This document shows positions 1-9,195 of a DNA stretch of 64,000 bases, piece by piece. The number at the start of each line of letters is the position of its first letter. The stretch's first letter is position 1. The notes beneath the pieces were generated by a model that did not search any database, was not told the DNA's origin, and was given only the letters and a program-made list of their open reading frames with translations. Source of the stretch: Hyphomicrobiales bacterium (lineage in GTDB: Bacteria; Pseudomonadota; Alphaproteobacteria; Rhizobiales; Rhizobiaceae); contig UBXV01000022.1 of the NCBI GenBank assembly GCA_900469625.1, positions 62,001 through 126,000 on the forward strand, in the 5' to 3' direction. The position numbers and the translations under genes were made by a program.

Positions 1-300
1 GCGTTTGCCGGTCTCTGCCTGTTCTTCCCGATCTTTTCGACCTGGCGTGGGCGGCCCGGAGTCTTTGTGCAGGATCTCTATGTCGAAGATCGCTTTCGCG
101 GCCTCGGGATCGGCGAGCGCCTGCTGCGCGACGTGGCGGCCTGGTCGAGGGCGCGCGGTGGGGACTATCTGCGTCTGGAAGTCGACGTGGAAAACACGAC
201 CGCCCAGCGCCTCTACGAGCGGCTCGGTATCACCTGGCAGGTGAAGGACCGCGCCCATGCCGCCTACGGCGATGCCTTCGTGGCACTCGCTGGAAAATGA
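1..300 (+). CDS. GNAT-family N-acetyltransferase (C-terminal part, cut by window start)
   Basis: The reading frame is open from base 1, so the N-terminus lies outside the window. The visible part contains the acetyl-CoA-binding motif of GNAT proteins (VQDLYVEDRFRGLGIGERLL, the Q/R-x-x-G-x-G/A type) followed by the usual A-R-x-x-G and N-x-x-A-x-x-L-Y-x-x-x-G segment. GNAT enzymes move an acetyl group from acetyl-CoA to an amine. The acceptor cannot be told from this fragment. It ends 30 bases before a deacetylase-family gene on the same strand, so the two may be co-transcribed and act on related acetylated amines (inference). Confidence 0.85.
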   Translation, partial: AFAGLCLFFPIFSTWRGRPGVFVQDLYVEDRFRGLGIGERLLRDVAAWSRARGGDYLRLEVDVENTTAQRLYERLGITWQVKDRAHAAYGDAFVALAGK

Positions 301-330
301 ACGTCCGAAGCCGCAGGAATTGGAGTGACC

Positions 331-1362
331 ATGAAAGCCTTCTACGCCCGGGAACAGAAGCGACACGATCCGAAGGCTTTCCTTTCGAGTGGCGCGCCGC
401 AGCCGAACCCGGAGCAGCCCGAACGGGTCGAGCGGTTGCTTGCCGGCGCTCGCGAAGCCGGTTGCACCATCCTTCGGCCAAGCGATCACGGTCTTGGGCC
501 GATTGCCGCCGTTCACACCCCAGAATATCTCGATTTCCTCGAACATATCTATGCGCGCTGGCAGCGGATCGCCGAGGCCTCGGATGAAGTGATCCCGAAC
601 ATCCATCCGCTCGCCCGTGATGGCCGGTACCCGGCGTCTGCCGTGGGCCAGGCCGGATATCACATGGCCGACACGGCGTGCCCGATTTCCGGGGAGACAT
701 GGGAAAGTGTGCGCTGGAGCGCCTGGAGTGCTGTCGACGCGGCAGACGCAATCCTTGCTGGCGACCGTGCCGCCTATGCGCTGTGCCGGCCGCCTGGCCA
801 TCATGCCTTTGCCGATGTTGCCGGTGGCTTCTGCTTCCTCAACAATTCCGCTGTTGCAGCACAGCGCTTGCTGTCGAACGCCGCCCGCGTCGTGATTCTC
901 GACATCGACCTGCACCACGGCAACGGTACGCAGGGCATCTTCTACCGGCGCTCCGACGTGCTGACGGTGTCGATCCATGCAGATCCCGTGCGGTTCTATC
1001 CGTTCTTCTGGGGCCATGCCGACGAGCGCGGCGAGGGGCCGGGCCTTGGCTACAACCTCAACCTGCCACTTGATCGCAAGTCGGGAGATACAGAATTTCT
1101 GGCCGCCCTCGACGTCGCTTTTCGCCGCATCCGTGCCTATGCCCCGGATGCGCTCGTCGTGGCGCTTGGCCTCGACGCCTTCGAGGGCGACCCTTTCGGC
1201 GGGCTGTCCGTGTCGACGCCGGGCTTTGCAAGGATCGGTGCGGCTATCTCCGGCCTCGGCCTGCCGACGGCGATCGTCCAGGAAGGCGGCTATCTCTGCG
1301 ACGCGCTGTCCGACAATCTGACGTCTTTCCTCACAGGTTTCGGCGCGGCTGCCACGATCTAA
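331..1362 (+). CDS. histone deacetylase-family amidohydrolase (acetylpolyamine amidohydrolase type)
   Basis: The 343-residue protein has the full catalytic set of the arginase-deacetylase fold: the CRPPGHHA motif (His157-His158), the DIDLHHGNG motif with zinc ligands Asp193 and His195, a third zinc ligand Asp282 in GLDAFEGDP, and an EGGY motif near the C-terminus. Bacterial members are cytosolic zinc hydrolases that deacetylate acetylpolyamines or similar amides. No signal peptide is seen. The ATG at 331 is preferred over the in-frame GTG at 325 because a GGAG lies about 6 bases upstream. Length matches the bacterial class II-like enzymes. Substrate is inferred only from the family. Confidence 0.88.
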   Translation: MKAFYAREQKRHDPKAFLSSGAPQPNPEQPERVERLLAGAREAGCTILRPSDHGLGPIAAVHTPEYLDFLEHIYARWQRIAEASDEVIPNIHPLARDGRYPASAVGQAGYHMADTACPISGETWESVRWSAWSAVDAADAILAGDRAAYALCRPPGHHAFADVAGGFCFLNNSAVAAQRLLSNAARVVILDIDLHHGNGTQGIFYRRSDVLTVSIHADPVRFYPFFWGHADERGEGPGLGYNLNLPLDRKSGDTEFLAALDVAFRRIRAYAPDALVVALGLDAFEGDPFGGLSVSTPGFARIGAAISGLGLPTAIVQEGGYLCDALSDNLTSFLTGFGAAATI

Positions 1363-1850
1363 GGCTCACGTAACGTCAACTGAGGATCCAAGCTATTCAT
1401 CGCCGACAGAAACGTTGTTTATGAGGCGTCGGCTTTCCGGGTAGGCGCCAAACGTTCAAGGCCTTATTTCCCGCCGGCAAGTCCGACGATGCTGGGGTGT
1501 TTCGTCACGCCCTTGATGGCCCCCGACCATCGCGCTCCCTGGATGGCGCGCCATTTTTCATGGCCGGAACTGGTCGATCACGCCCGAGCCCGCCCGATCC
1601 CGTTGTCCGATCAGGAGGGAGCGGCTGTGTGTCGGTCCCGAGGCCGGCCCTCTCATTTTCTTCAAACACTGCAGCCTCAAGGGCGGCCATTCGCGGCCCA
1701 ATCCGCACGTTGCCGGGGGTGAAAGACGTGAACGTGAAAGGGATACTCCCAATTTTCACGTCAGGATTGCAAGCCCTTCCTTGATCCAAAGCCACTGAAA
1801 TTACGTGGTTTTCCCCTTCAAGTTCGCGATTGCGTTTCATTGGCAACATA
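1363..1850. other. intergenic stretch, no supported gene
   Basis: About 490 bases between the deacetylase and the regulatory site upstream of the transporter operon. Short open frames exist on both strands, but none has a convincing ribosome site or a recognisable product. I see no RNA gene or strong terminator here. Confidence 0.5.
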
Positions 1851-1874
1851 ATTGTCGACAAAATAGTTGACATT
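1851..1874. promoter_or_regulatory. putative GntR operator upstream of the 2-10 kb operon
   Basis: A 24-bp element starting ATTGTCGACAAAAT has a perfect palindromic core TTGTCGACAA (1852-1861). It matches 17 of 24 positions of the stronger palindrome at 11739-11762 upstream of the GntR gene. It lies about 105 bp before the start codon at 1979, where an operator for this operon would be expected. Assignment to that GntR protein is inference from the shared site. Confidence 0.6.
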
Positions 1875-1978
1875 AGCGCCAACAACTTCAAATCTAGCAC
1901 CGTCAGCCTCCAGCGATCGAAGGATCGTGGACCGACCGGATCGGCACGGCGACGAATGGGAAAAACAGAGGGAACCAC

Positions 1979-3541
1979 ATGAAACTGAGAAAGCATCTCC
2001 TTGCGGGGTTGGCATTTGCCTTTCTCGCCTCCACGGCACAGGCCGAAACGCTGCGCTGGGGCAGCCCGCGGGATATCTTCTCGCTCGATCCGTATTCCTA
2101 CGGCAGCACGTCGAACCTCGCCTTCCTCAATCACGTTTATGAAGGCCTGACGCGCTATACGCCCGAGTTTGTCGTCGAGCCGGCACTTGCCACCAAGTGG
2201 GAGCTGGTTTCCGAAAAGGTCTGGCGTTTCCACCTGCGCAAGGGCGTAAAGTTCCAGAACGGCGCCGATTTCACCGCCGATGACGTCGTTGCCTCCATGG
2301 CCCGCGTCAGCCACCCGACGTCACCGCTGCGCGGCAACATCCCGGCCTATGTCTCCACCACGAAGGTGGACGACTACACCGTCGACATCGAGGTGAACTC
2401 GCCAAGCCCGCTGTTCCTCAACGACATGACCAACATCTTCATGTTCGACAAGGACTGGCTTATCGACAACAAGTCCGAACTTCCGACCGATGTCGGCGGC
2501 AAGGTCGAGGGTTACACCACCTACCACACAAACGGCACCGGTCCGTTCATCGTCGAATCGCGCGTGCCTGACAGCAAGACCGTACTGGTCAAGAACAACG
2601 GCTGGTGGGATACGCCGAAGCACAATCTCGATCGCATCGAATTCACCCCGATCACGTCTGCCGCAACCCGTGTTGCCGCGCTGCTTTCGGGCGAGATCGA
2701 CCTCACCGACGGCGCGCCCGTGCAGGACCTCGACCGGTTGAAGAGCGATCCGAACATCAAGGTCGTCGAGCGTTCCGACCTGCGCACGGTTCACCTGGTC
2801 TTCAACCGCAAGGAAAAGCTTGCTGACGGCCGCGACAATTTCTTCAACGACATCAAGGTTCGCCAGGCGATCGATCATGCGATCGACCGTCAGCTGATCT
2901 TCAAGCGCGTCATGCGCGGCAAGTCGCATGTGGCCGGCACCATGGTGGCGCCTGAAATCCCGGGCTACAGCGCCGAGCTCGACGTGCCGACCGCTTACGA
3001 TCCGGAACTGTCGAAGAAGCTTCTCGAAGAAGCGGGCGCCGTTGGCACCGAGTTCACGCTCGTCTGCATGAACGACGAGAGCGTCAACGAGGAAGACGTC
3101 TGCAGCGCGCTCGTGTCGATGCTGTCGCGTGTCGGCCTTAAGCCGACGCTCGATATCGGCCCGCGCGCCGTTCAGGCGCCGAAGCGCGCCGGCGGAAAGT
3201 CCGACGCCTACATGATCGGCTGGGCCAACGAGCCGACGCTCGATGCCTATTCGCTGTTGATCCAGGTGCTTTCGACCCGCGAGGGTGCGGCTGGCGTCGC
3301 CAACTATGGCGGCTGGTCCTATCCCGAGCTCGACGCCATGGTGAAGAAGGCCGCCGTCGAGATGGACCGCGACAAGCGTCTGGCGATTGAGACCGAAGCG
3401 CTGAAGTTTGCCAAGGATCAGGTCATCATGATCCCGTTGCATCAGCAGCCGATGGCCTGGGCGATGTCGAAGGAGGTGACCGACGTCACCATCCGCGCCG
3501 ACAACAAGCCGCGCCACTGGCTGACCCGTATCGGCGATTGA
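1979..3541 (+). CDS. ABC transporter substrate-binding protein, peptide/opine/nickel family (SBP family 5)
   Basis: The 520-residue protein starts with a cleavable signal peptide (MKLRKHLLAGLAFAFLASTAQA) and continues with the family 5 features: LRWGSPRDIFSLDPY, a YEGLTRYTPEFVVEPALA segment, and a W-x-F-x-L-R-x-G-V-K-F motif. It should bind a solute in the periplasm and deliver it to the two permeases that follow. Family 5 proteins bind peptides but also opines, sugars and other compounds. The two amidohydrolases in the same operon argue for a nitrogen heterocycle or amide rather than a peptide. AGAGGGAA lies before the ATG. Confidence 0.9.
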   Translation: MKLRKHLLAGLAFAFLASTAQAETLRWGSPRDIFSLDPYSYGSTSNLAFLNHVYEGLTRYTPEFVVEPALATKWELVSEKVWRFHLRKGVKFQNGADFTADDVVASMARVSHPTSPLRGNIPAYVSTTKVDDYTVDIEVNSPSPLFLNDMTNIFMFDKDWLIDNKSELPTDVGGKVEGYTTYHTNGTGPFIVESRVPDSKTVLVKNNGWWDTPKHNLDRIEFTPITSAATRVAALLSGEIDLTDGAPVQDLDRLKSDPNIKVVERSDLRTVHLVFNRKEKLADGRDNFFNDIKVRQAIDHAIDRQLIFKRVMRGKSHVAGTMVAPEIPGYSAELDVPTAYDPELSKKLLEEAGAVGTEFTLVCMNDESVNEEDVCSALVSMLSRVGLKPTLDIGPRAVQAPKRAGGKSDAYMIGWANEPTLDAYSLLIQVLSTREGAAGVANYGGWSYPELDAMVKKAAVEMDRDKRLAIETEALKFAKDQVIMIPLHQQPMAWAMSKEVTDVTIRADNKPRHWLTRIGD

Positions 3542-3551
3542 GCCCACATTG

Positions 3552-3577
3552 CCCCGGCAGAGCTTGCTCTGTCGGGG
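3552..3577 (+). terminator. stem-loop after the binding-protein gene
   Basis: CCCCGGCAGAGC (3552-3563) pairs with GCTCTGTCGGGG (3566-3577) with one G-U pair, closing on a CTTG loop and followed by TTTC. It lies inside the operon, 11 bases after the stop codon and 24 before the next gene. It is more likely a partial terminator or an mRNA-stabilising hairpin that raises binding-protein yield than a full stop. Confidence 0.6.
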
Positions 3578-3600
3578 TTTCTCACTGAGCGGGAAATCCA

Positions 3601-4572
3601 ATGATTGTCTTTCTGATCAAGCGGCTGGCCAATGCCGTGCTGGTCATGCTTGCCGTCGCGCTGATGGCGTTCATGATCTTTCGTTTCGCCGGCGACCCGG
3701 TCGAACTGATGGCCAACGAACAGATGTCGCAGGCCGATCGCGTCGAACTGCGCGAAAAACTCGGCCTCAACGATCCGTTCGTCACCCAGTACGTCCGCTT
3801 CGTCGTCAATGCGGCCCAGGGCGATTTCGGCATAAGCTACCGCAACGGCCAGGATGTGATGACGTTGATCGCCGAGCGTTTCCCGGCAACGATCGAGCTG
3901 GCGCTGGTGGCCACGGTCCTGTCGCTCCTGATCGGCATTCCGCTCGGTGTTCTCACCGCGATCCACCGCGGCCGTTGGTATTCCGAGGGGCTGCAATTCA
4001 TCAGCATCATCGGCGTCTCGCTTCCAAGCTTCGTCGTCGGCATCCTCTTGATTCTCGTCTTTGCCGTTTCGCTCGGTCTGGTTCCGGCCTTCGGCCGCGG
4101 CGATGTCGTGCAGATCGGCTGGTGGAGCACCGGCCTTTTGACGGCCTCCGGACGCGCTTCACTGCTCTTGCCGTCCTTCGCGCTCGCGCTCTACCAGATC
4201 ACCCTCGTCATGCGCCTCGTGCGCGCCGAGATGATGGAAGTGCTGCGTTCGGACTTCGTGAAGTTCGCCCGTGCCCGCGGCGTGCCGCGCTGGCGCATCT
4301 ATTTCCGCCACGCGCTTCGCAACTGTCTGATGCCGGTCGTGACCATGACGGCCATGAACGTCGGTTCGCTGATTGCCTTCGCGCTGATCACCGAGACCGT
4401 GTTCCAGTGGCCGGGCATGGGCATGCTGTTCATCCAGGCGGTGACCTTCCTCGATATCCCGGTGATGGCAGGCTACCTGTGCATCGTCTCCTTCATCTTC
4501 GTCACGCTGAACACGCTGGTCGATATCGCCTATGCGGTCATCGATCCCCGTCTTCGCGATGCCACACGCTGA
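3601..4572 (+). CDS. ABC transporter permease, DppB-type
   Basis: The 323-residue inner-membrane protein starts with the MIVFLIKRLANAVLVMLAV segment typical of DppB/OppB proteins. It has about six hydrophobic segments and the inner-membrane-component motif FVKFARARGVPRWRIYFRHA (about residues 219-238), the cytoplasmic EAA loop contacting the ATPases. It forms a heterodimeric channel with the next gene product. The gene lies between the binding-protein gene and the second permease on the same strand, with only 9 bases to the next gene. Confidence 0.92.
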   Translation: MIVFLIKRLANAVLVMLAVALMAFMIFRFAGDPVELMANEQMSQADRVELREKLGLNDPFVTQYVRFVVNAAQGDFGISYRNGQDVMTLIAERFPATIELALVATVLSLLIGIPLGVLTAIHRGRWYSEGLQFISIIGVSLPSFVVGILLILVFAVSLGLVPAFGRGDVVQIGWWSTGLLTASGRASLLLPSFALALYQITLVMRLVRAEMMEVLRSDFVKFARARGVPRWRIYFRHALRNCLMPVVTMTAMNVGSLIAFALITETVFQWPGMGMLFIQAVTFLDIPVMAGYLCIVSFIFVTLNTLVDIAYAVIDPRLRDATR

Positions 4573-4581
4573 GGCCGCCCC

Positions 4582-5532
4582 ATGACTGACCAGGCTCAGG
4601 ACACACCTTCGACAGCCAAGATCGGCCGGCTCGCGCGCTGGCGCCAGAGCGATCTCTGGTGGTCGTTTACCCGCAGCCCGTCGGCAATCGCCGGCGCGCT
4701 GATCCTCACGATCCTTATTCTTGCCGCCCTTGCGGCACCGTTGATCTCGCCGCAGAACCCGTTCGATCCGGCGCAGCTCGACCTCTGGAATTCGGAACTG
4801 CCGCCGATCTGGCAGGCCGACGGGCAATGGCCCTTCATCCTCGGCACCGATACCCAGGGCCGCGACATGCTGTCGGCCATCCTCTATGGCTCCCGCATCT
4901 CGATCCTGATCGGCGTCTGTTCGGTAATCCTGTCGCTGACCGTCGGCCTCAGCCTCGGCCTGATCGCCGGCTATTTCGGTGGCATCATCGACAACGTCCT
5001 GATGCGCATCGGCGATGTGCTTCTGTCGATCCCGACGATCCTGATTGCCATTCTCGTCAGCGCTGTTGCCCGCCAGATGCTGCCTCCGGAGCTACGCGAC
5101 GTCGGCTCGGCCGCCGTTCTCGTGCTGGCGATCACGCTCAGCGCCTGGGTGCAATATGCCCGCACCGTGCGCGCCCAGACGATCGTCGAGCGCGGCAAGG
5201 AATATGTGCAGGCGGCCCGCCTTCTGAAGACGCCGGCGCGGCGCATCATGCTCAATCATATCCTGCCGAACACGCTGACGCCGATCATGGTTGCCGCCAC
5301 GCTGAACTTCGGCATGGCGATCCTGACGGAAGCCACACTCTCCTTCCTCGGCATCGGCATGCCGCCGAGCCAACCGAGCCTTGGAACGCTGATCCGGCTC
5401 GGCAACCAGTTCCTGTTCTCCGGCGTCTGGTGGGTCGTGCTCTTCCCGGTGCTGCAGCTTTGCCTTCTCGTCGTCTCGGTCAACCTTCTGGGTGACTGGC
5501 TGCGCGACGCTCTCAATCCGAAACTGAGGTGA
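4582..5532 (+). CDS. ABC transporter permease, DppC-type
   Basis: The 316-residue protein has the hallmarks of DppC/OppC: a cytoplasmic N-terminus before the first membrane helix, an FILGTDTQGRDMLSAILYGSR motif region (G-T-D-x-x-G-R-D), and an EAA loop around ARLLKTPARRIMLNHILPN. It pairs with the upstream permease. Its stop codon abuts the first amidohydrolase start at 5533, so transport and metabolism are transcribed together. Confidence 0.92.
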   Translation: MTDQAQDTPSTAKIGRLARWRQSDLWWSFTRSPSAIAGALILTILILAALAAPLISPQNPFDPAQLDLWNSELPPIWQADGQWPFILGTDTQGRDMLSAILYGSRISILIGVCSVILSLTVGLSLGLIAGYFGGIIDNVLMRIGDVLLSIPTILIAILVSAVARQMLPPELRDVGSAAVLVLAITLSAWVQYARTVRAQTIVERGKEYVQAARLLKTPARRIMLNHILPNTLTPIMVAATLNFGMAILTEATLSFLGIGMPPSQPSLGTLIRLGNQFLFSGVWWVVLFPVLQLCLLVVSVNLLGDWLRDALNPKLR

Positions 5533-6729
5533 ATGATGTCCAATCTTCTGATCCGTAACGTCCGTCCGAACGGCGGGGCGCCCACGGATATCCTGATCCG
5601 CGACGGCAAGATCGACACGATCGGCCAGAACCTTCAGGCCGCTGGCGTGGCGACCGAGGATGGCCGTGGTCATATCGCCATTTCCGGTCTGGTCGAGGCG
5701 CACACCCATCTCGACAAGTCGGTCTGGGGCATGCCCTGGCACGAAAATGCCAAGGTCGCGACGTTGCGCGAACGCATCGATTTCGAGCGCGAGAAGCGGC
5801 TTGAGATCGGCATCGATCCCCATCGCCAGTCGATGCGCCAGGCAATCCAGCTGGCCGCCAACGGCACCAGCCATATCCGCAGCCATGTCGACATCGACAC
5901 CACCCATGGCCTGGCGCTGATGGAAGGCATCATCCAGACGCGCGAGGCGCTCGACGGCATCATCGACATCGAGATCGTCGCCTTCCCGCAATCGGGGCTG
6001 GTCACACGTCCGGGCACCGTGGAGCTTCTCGACCAGGCTCTGAGCAATGGGGCAGAAGTCCTTGGCGGCATTGATCCTTGCGGCATCGACCGTGATCCCA
6101 AGGGCCATCTCGATGCGGTCTTCGGCCTGGCCGAAAAGCATGGCAAGCCGATCGATATCCATCTGCACGAAGCTGGCGAACTCGGCGCCTTCAGCATGGA
6201 GATGATGTTCGAGCGTATCCGGGCACTCGGCATGCAGGGCAAGGTGGCGATCAGCCACGCCTTTGCGCTCGGCGCTCCTGATTATCTGAGGGTCGCTGGC
6301 CTGATCGATCAGATCGCCGAACTGGACGTGCGCATCGTCACGACCGGTTCGCCGTCCTCGACCGTTCCGTCGATCCTGCGCCTGAAGGAAGCGGGCGTGA
6401 AGGTGGCGGCCGGTTGCGACGGCATCCGCGACACCTGGGGCCCGTGGGGCCAACCGGACATGATGGATCGCGCCCGCATCCTCGGCATGAAGAACGGCCT
6501 GCGCCGTGACGTCGATCTGGAGCATGCGCTCCATGTTTGCTCGACCGGTGGCGCCGACGTCATGGACATCGCCGGCTACGGCCTCGACATCGGCTGCAAC
6601 GCCGACTTCACCCTGCTCGTCGGCGAAACGCTCGCCCATGCCGTGGTTGAAGTCGCGCCGCGCCCGCTGGTCGTCAAGCGCGGCCGCGTCATCGCTCGCA
6701 ATGGCGTCGCGGAGGTCGCCATCCCATGA
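5533..6729 (+). CDS. amidohydrolase, cytosine deaminase-like (CodA family)
   Basis: The 398-residue protein belongs to the amidohydrolase superfamily. The metal motif H-x-H is His57/His59 in VEAHTHLDKS. Further ligands lie in IDIHLHEAGE and AISHAFALG, and the catalytic Asp lies in AAGCDGIRDTWGPWG, the pattern of cytosine and isocytosine deaminases. Such enzymes hydrolyse an exocyclic amine or ring amide of a small heterocycle in the cytoplasm. The substrate here need not be cytosine: family members act on creatinine, isocytosine and other rings. It overlaps the next amidohydrolase by 4 bases (ATGA). An adjacent second ATG at 5536 could also serve as start. Confidence 0.85.
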   Translation: MMSNLLIRNVRPNGGAPTDILIRDGKIDTIGQNLQAAGVATEDGRGHIAISGLVEAHTHLDKSVWGMPWHENAKVATLRERIDFEREKRLEIGIDPHRQSMRQAIQLAANGTSHIRSHVDIDTTHGLALMEGIIQTREALDGIIDIEIVAFPQSGLVTRPGTVELLDQALSNGAEVLGGIDPCGIDRDPKGHLDAVFGLAEKHGKPIDIHLHEAGELGAFSMEMMFERIRALGMQGKVAISHAFALGAPDYLRVAGLIDQIAELDVRIVTTGSPSSTVPSILRLKEAGVKVAAGCDGIRDTWGPWGQPDMMDRARILGMKNGLRRDVDLEHALHVCSTGGADVMDIAGYGLDIGCNADFTLLVGETLAHAVVEVAPRPLVVKRGRVIARNGVAEVAIP

Positions 6730-8216
6730 TCGATCTCAAGGATTTGAAACTTGGCGCGCGCGCCGACGGCCGCACGCTTCTGACAGCGCAATGGGTGCTC
6801 GGGCATCGTGATGGCAGCCATCGCCTGATCCCGAACGGCGAGGTCGTTATCGAAGGCGGCAGCTTGCTTTATGTCGGCCCGCGGTTCGAAGGCGAAGTCG
6901 CCCGCCGGATCGATTTCGGTGCTGCCATGATCAGCCCCGGCCTGATCGATCTCGATGCCCTGTCCGACCTCGATACCACCATCCTTGCGGTCGACCACCA
7001 GCCCGGCTGGGCCAAGGGCCGCGTGTGGCCACGCTCCTATGTCGAGCGCGGTCCCTATGAAATGTACTCGCAAGATGAGTTGGCGTTCCAGAAGCGCTTC
7101 TCTTTTGCCCAGTTGCTGCTGAACGGCATCACGACGGCCGCACCGATCGCATCGCTGTTTTACCGCGAATGGGGCGAGACGGTGGAAGAGTTCGAGGCCG
7201 CATCCGATGCTGCCGGCGATCTCGGCCTTCGCGTCTATCTGAGCCCGGCCTACCGCTCGGGCGGCATGGTTCTGGAGGCACCTGGACAGCTCGAAGCCGT
7301 CTTCGACGAGGCGAGGGGGCTGCAGGGCCTCAACGACGCCATCGGCTTCATCCGTGATCACGACGGCCGCCATGGCGGCCTGGTGCGCGGGCTTCTGGCG
7401 CCCGATAGGGTCGAGACCTGCACGGAGACGCTCTTGAGGCGAACGGCGGACGCCGCGCGCGATCTCGACTGCTCGATCCGGCTTCACGCCGCGCAAGGCA
7501 CGATGGAGGTCGATACCGTCCGTCGTCTTCACGGCAAGACGGCGCCGGAGTGGATGGCAAGCCTCGGCTTCCTGAGCTCGCGGCTGATCGCGCCGCATGC
7601 CACGCAGGCAACGGCTGATGACCTCACGCTTTATGCCGACAACGGCGTCAGCATCGTGCATTGCCCGATGGTTTCGGCGCGTGGTGGCAGCACGCTCAAT
7701 TCGTTCCGCTCCGTCAAGGCGCGCGGCATCAACATCGCCATGGGCACCGACACGACGCCGCCCGACATGCTGATGAACCTGCTCATCGGGCTCATCACCT
7801 GCCGCGTCGTCGAGGGCGATACGGCCGCCGTCAGCTGCGCCGATCTCTTCGACGCCGCCACGCTCGGCGGCGCGAAGGCGCTGGGGCGCAGCGATCTCGG
7901 GCGGCTCGAAGCGGGTGCCCGCGCAGATATCGCCGTCTTCGACTTGATGGATCACCATATGGCACCGGCGATCGACCCGATCACGACGCTGGTCGTCGGC
8001 GGCTCCGGCCGCGTCACCAAGACGGTCTTCGTCGACGGTCGCCTCTCGATGCACCAGGGCGAGGTTGCCGGCTTCGACATGGATGCGGCGCGCCGCCAGG
8101 CGCAACGGCAATTCGACGGGCTGATTGCAAAGTACCCGGAGCGCAGCTGGGCGCATCCGCCGGTCAGCGAAATCTTCCCACCCAGCTACCCACTGGAGGA
8201 TCTGCCGCATGAGTGA
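6726..8216 (+). CDS. amidohydrolase-family protein lacking the N-terminal HxH metal motif
   Basis: The 496-residue protein aligns with chlorohydrolase / guanine deaminase-type amidohydrolases. It has SIRLHAAQGT (third His region), LIAPHATQA, IVHCPMVSARGGSTLNSF and GTDTTPPDMLMNL with the final Asp. Where the family normally has PG-x-x-x-x-H-x-H, this protein reads PGLIDLDALSDLD (residues 71-83), so both histidines are absent. It may bind one metal at other residues, have changed chemistry, or be non-catalytic. It sits between the first amidohydrolase and the ATPase genes, overlapping both by 4-8 bases, so it is under the same expression. No signal peptide. Confidence 0.8.
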   Translation: MIDLKDLKLGARADGRTLLTAQWVLGHRDGSHRLIPNGEVVIEGGSLLYVGPRFEGEVARRIDFGAAMISPGLIDLDALSDLDTTILAVDHQPGWAKGRVWPRSYVERGPYEMYSQDELAFQKRFSFAQLLLNGITTAAPIASLFYREWGETVEEFEAASDAAGDLGLRVYLSPAYRSGGMVLEAPGQLEAVFDEARGLQGLNDAIGFIRDHDGRHGGLVRGLLAPDRVETCTETLLRRTADAARDLDCSIRLHAAQGTMEVDTVRRLHGKTAPEWMASLGFLSSRLIAPHATQATADDLTLYADNGVSIVHCPMVSARGGSTLNSFRSVKARGINIAMGTDTTPPDMLMNLLIGLITCRVVEGDTAAVSCADLFDAATLGGAKALGRSDLGRLEAGARADIAVFDLMDHHMAPAIDPITTLVVGGSGRVTKTVFVDGRLSMHQGEVAGFDMDAARRQAQRQFDGLIAKYPERSWAHPPVSEIFPPSYPLEDLPHE

Positions 8217-9195
8217 ACCCAAAACTTCACCGGTCCTCGACGTGCGCGGACTTTGCGTCGAGTTCCCCGGACGGCACGGAACCGTGGCAGCCCTTTCCGA
8301 CGTTTCGCTCAGCATTCGCCCAGGCGAGATCCTCGGCGTGGTCGGCGAATCCGGCGCGGGCAAGTCGATGACCGGTCTTGCCGTCCAGGGCCTGCTCGAA
8401 CCGCCGGGACGGATCTCCGGCGGCGAGGTCTGGCTCTCGGGCCGCCGCATCGACCAGCTGTCGGACAAGGACATGCAGAGCGTGCGCGGCCGTCAGATCG
8501 GCGCGATCTTCCAGGACCCGCTGACATCGCTCAACCCGCTCTTTACCGTCGGCGCACAGTTGGTGGAGACGATCCGTCTACACCTGAAGCTGTCGAAGCA
8601 GGGCGCGAAGGATCGCGCGATCCACCTGTTGAAGGAGGTCGGCATTCCGGCACCGGAAGCCCGCTTCGACCACTATCCGCACCAGTTCTCTGGTGGCATG
8701 CGCCAGCGCGTGGTCATTGCACTTGCGCTTGCAGCCGAGCCGAAGCTGATCATCGCCGATGAGCCGACGACCGCGCTCGACGTCTCGATTCAGGCGCAGA
8801 TCACGTCTCTGCTACGGCGCCTGTGCGACGATCATGGCACCTCGGTGATGCTTGTCACCCACGACATGGGCGTGATTGCCGAGACCGCCGATCGTGTCGC
8901 GGTCATGTATGCCGGTCGTCTGGTCGAGATCGGTCCGGTGGAGGAGGTGCTGCGCAATGCGCGCCACCCCTATACCCGCGGGCTGATGGGCTCGATCCCG
9001 GCACTCGGACGTCGCGTCGAGCGGCTGAACCAGATCGACGGCTCCATGCCGCGGCTCAACGCTATCCCGCGCGGATGCGCCTTCAATCCGCGTTGTCCCG
9101 AAGCGGGGCGGCGCTGCCGTGAAGATCGTCCCGAGCCGACCTCGGTCGGCCACGGCGTCAGTGCTTGCTGGCTCAATGCAGGAGGAGTTCTATGA
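8209..9195 (+). CDS. ABC transporter ATP-binding protein, DppD-type
   Basis: The 328-residue ATPase carries Walker [10 protein letters not shown]-loop in [13 protein letters not shown], signature FSGGMRQRV, Walker [13 protein letters not shown] and the His switch in LVTHD. The C-terminus has the oligopeptide-type Cys-rich extension ([12 protein letters not shown]), common in DppD/OppD. The ATG at 8209 overlaps the stop of the upstream gene. An in-frame ATG at 8125 would add 28 residues that do not resemble the family. It energises the permease pair encoded upstream together with the next gene product. Confidence 0.93.
   Translation: MSEPKTSPVLDVRGLCVEFPGRHGTVAALSDVSLSIRPGEILGVVGESGAGKSMTGLAVQGLLEPPGRISGGEVWLSGRRIDQLSDKDMQSVRGRQIGAIFQDPLTSLNPLFTVGAQLVETIRLHLKLSKQGAKDRAIHLLKEVGIPAPEARFDHYPHQFSGGMRQRVVIALALAAEPKLIIADEPTTALDVSIQAQITSLLRRLCDDHGTSVMLVTHDMGVIAETADRVAVMYAGRLVEIGPVEEVLRNARHPYTRGLMGSIPALGRRVERLNQIDGSMPRLNAIPRGCAFNPRCPEAGRRCREDRPEPTSVGHGVSACWLNAGGVL

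Noticed and set aside
1505-2314. 269-residue open frame on the minus strand
   Set aside because: It overlaps the start of the binding-protein gene, has no family resemblance and no ribosome site; it is open because of high GC.
6576-8474. 632-residue open frame on the minus strand opposite the amidohydrolase and ATPase genes
   Set aside because: Composition is typical of an antisense frame (rich in Arg, Ala, Asp, His); the plus-strand genes have full family motifs.
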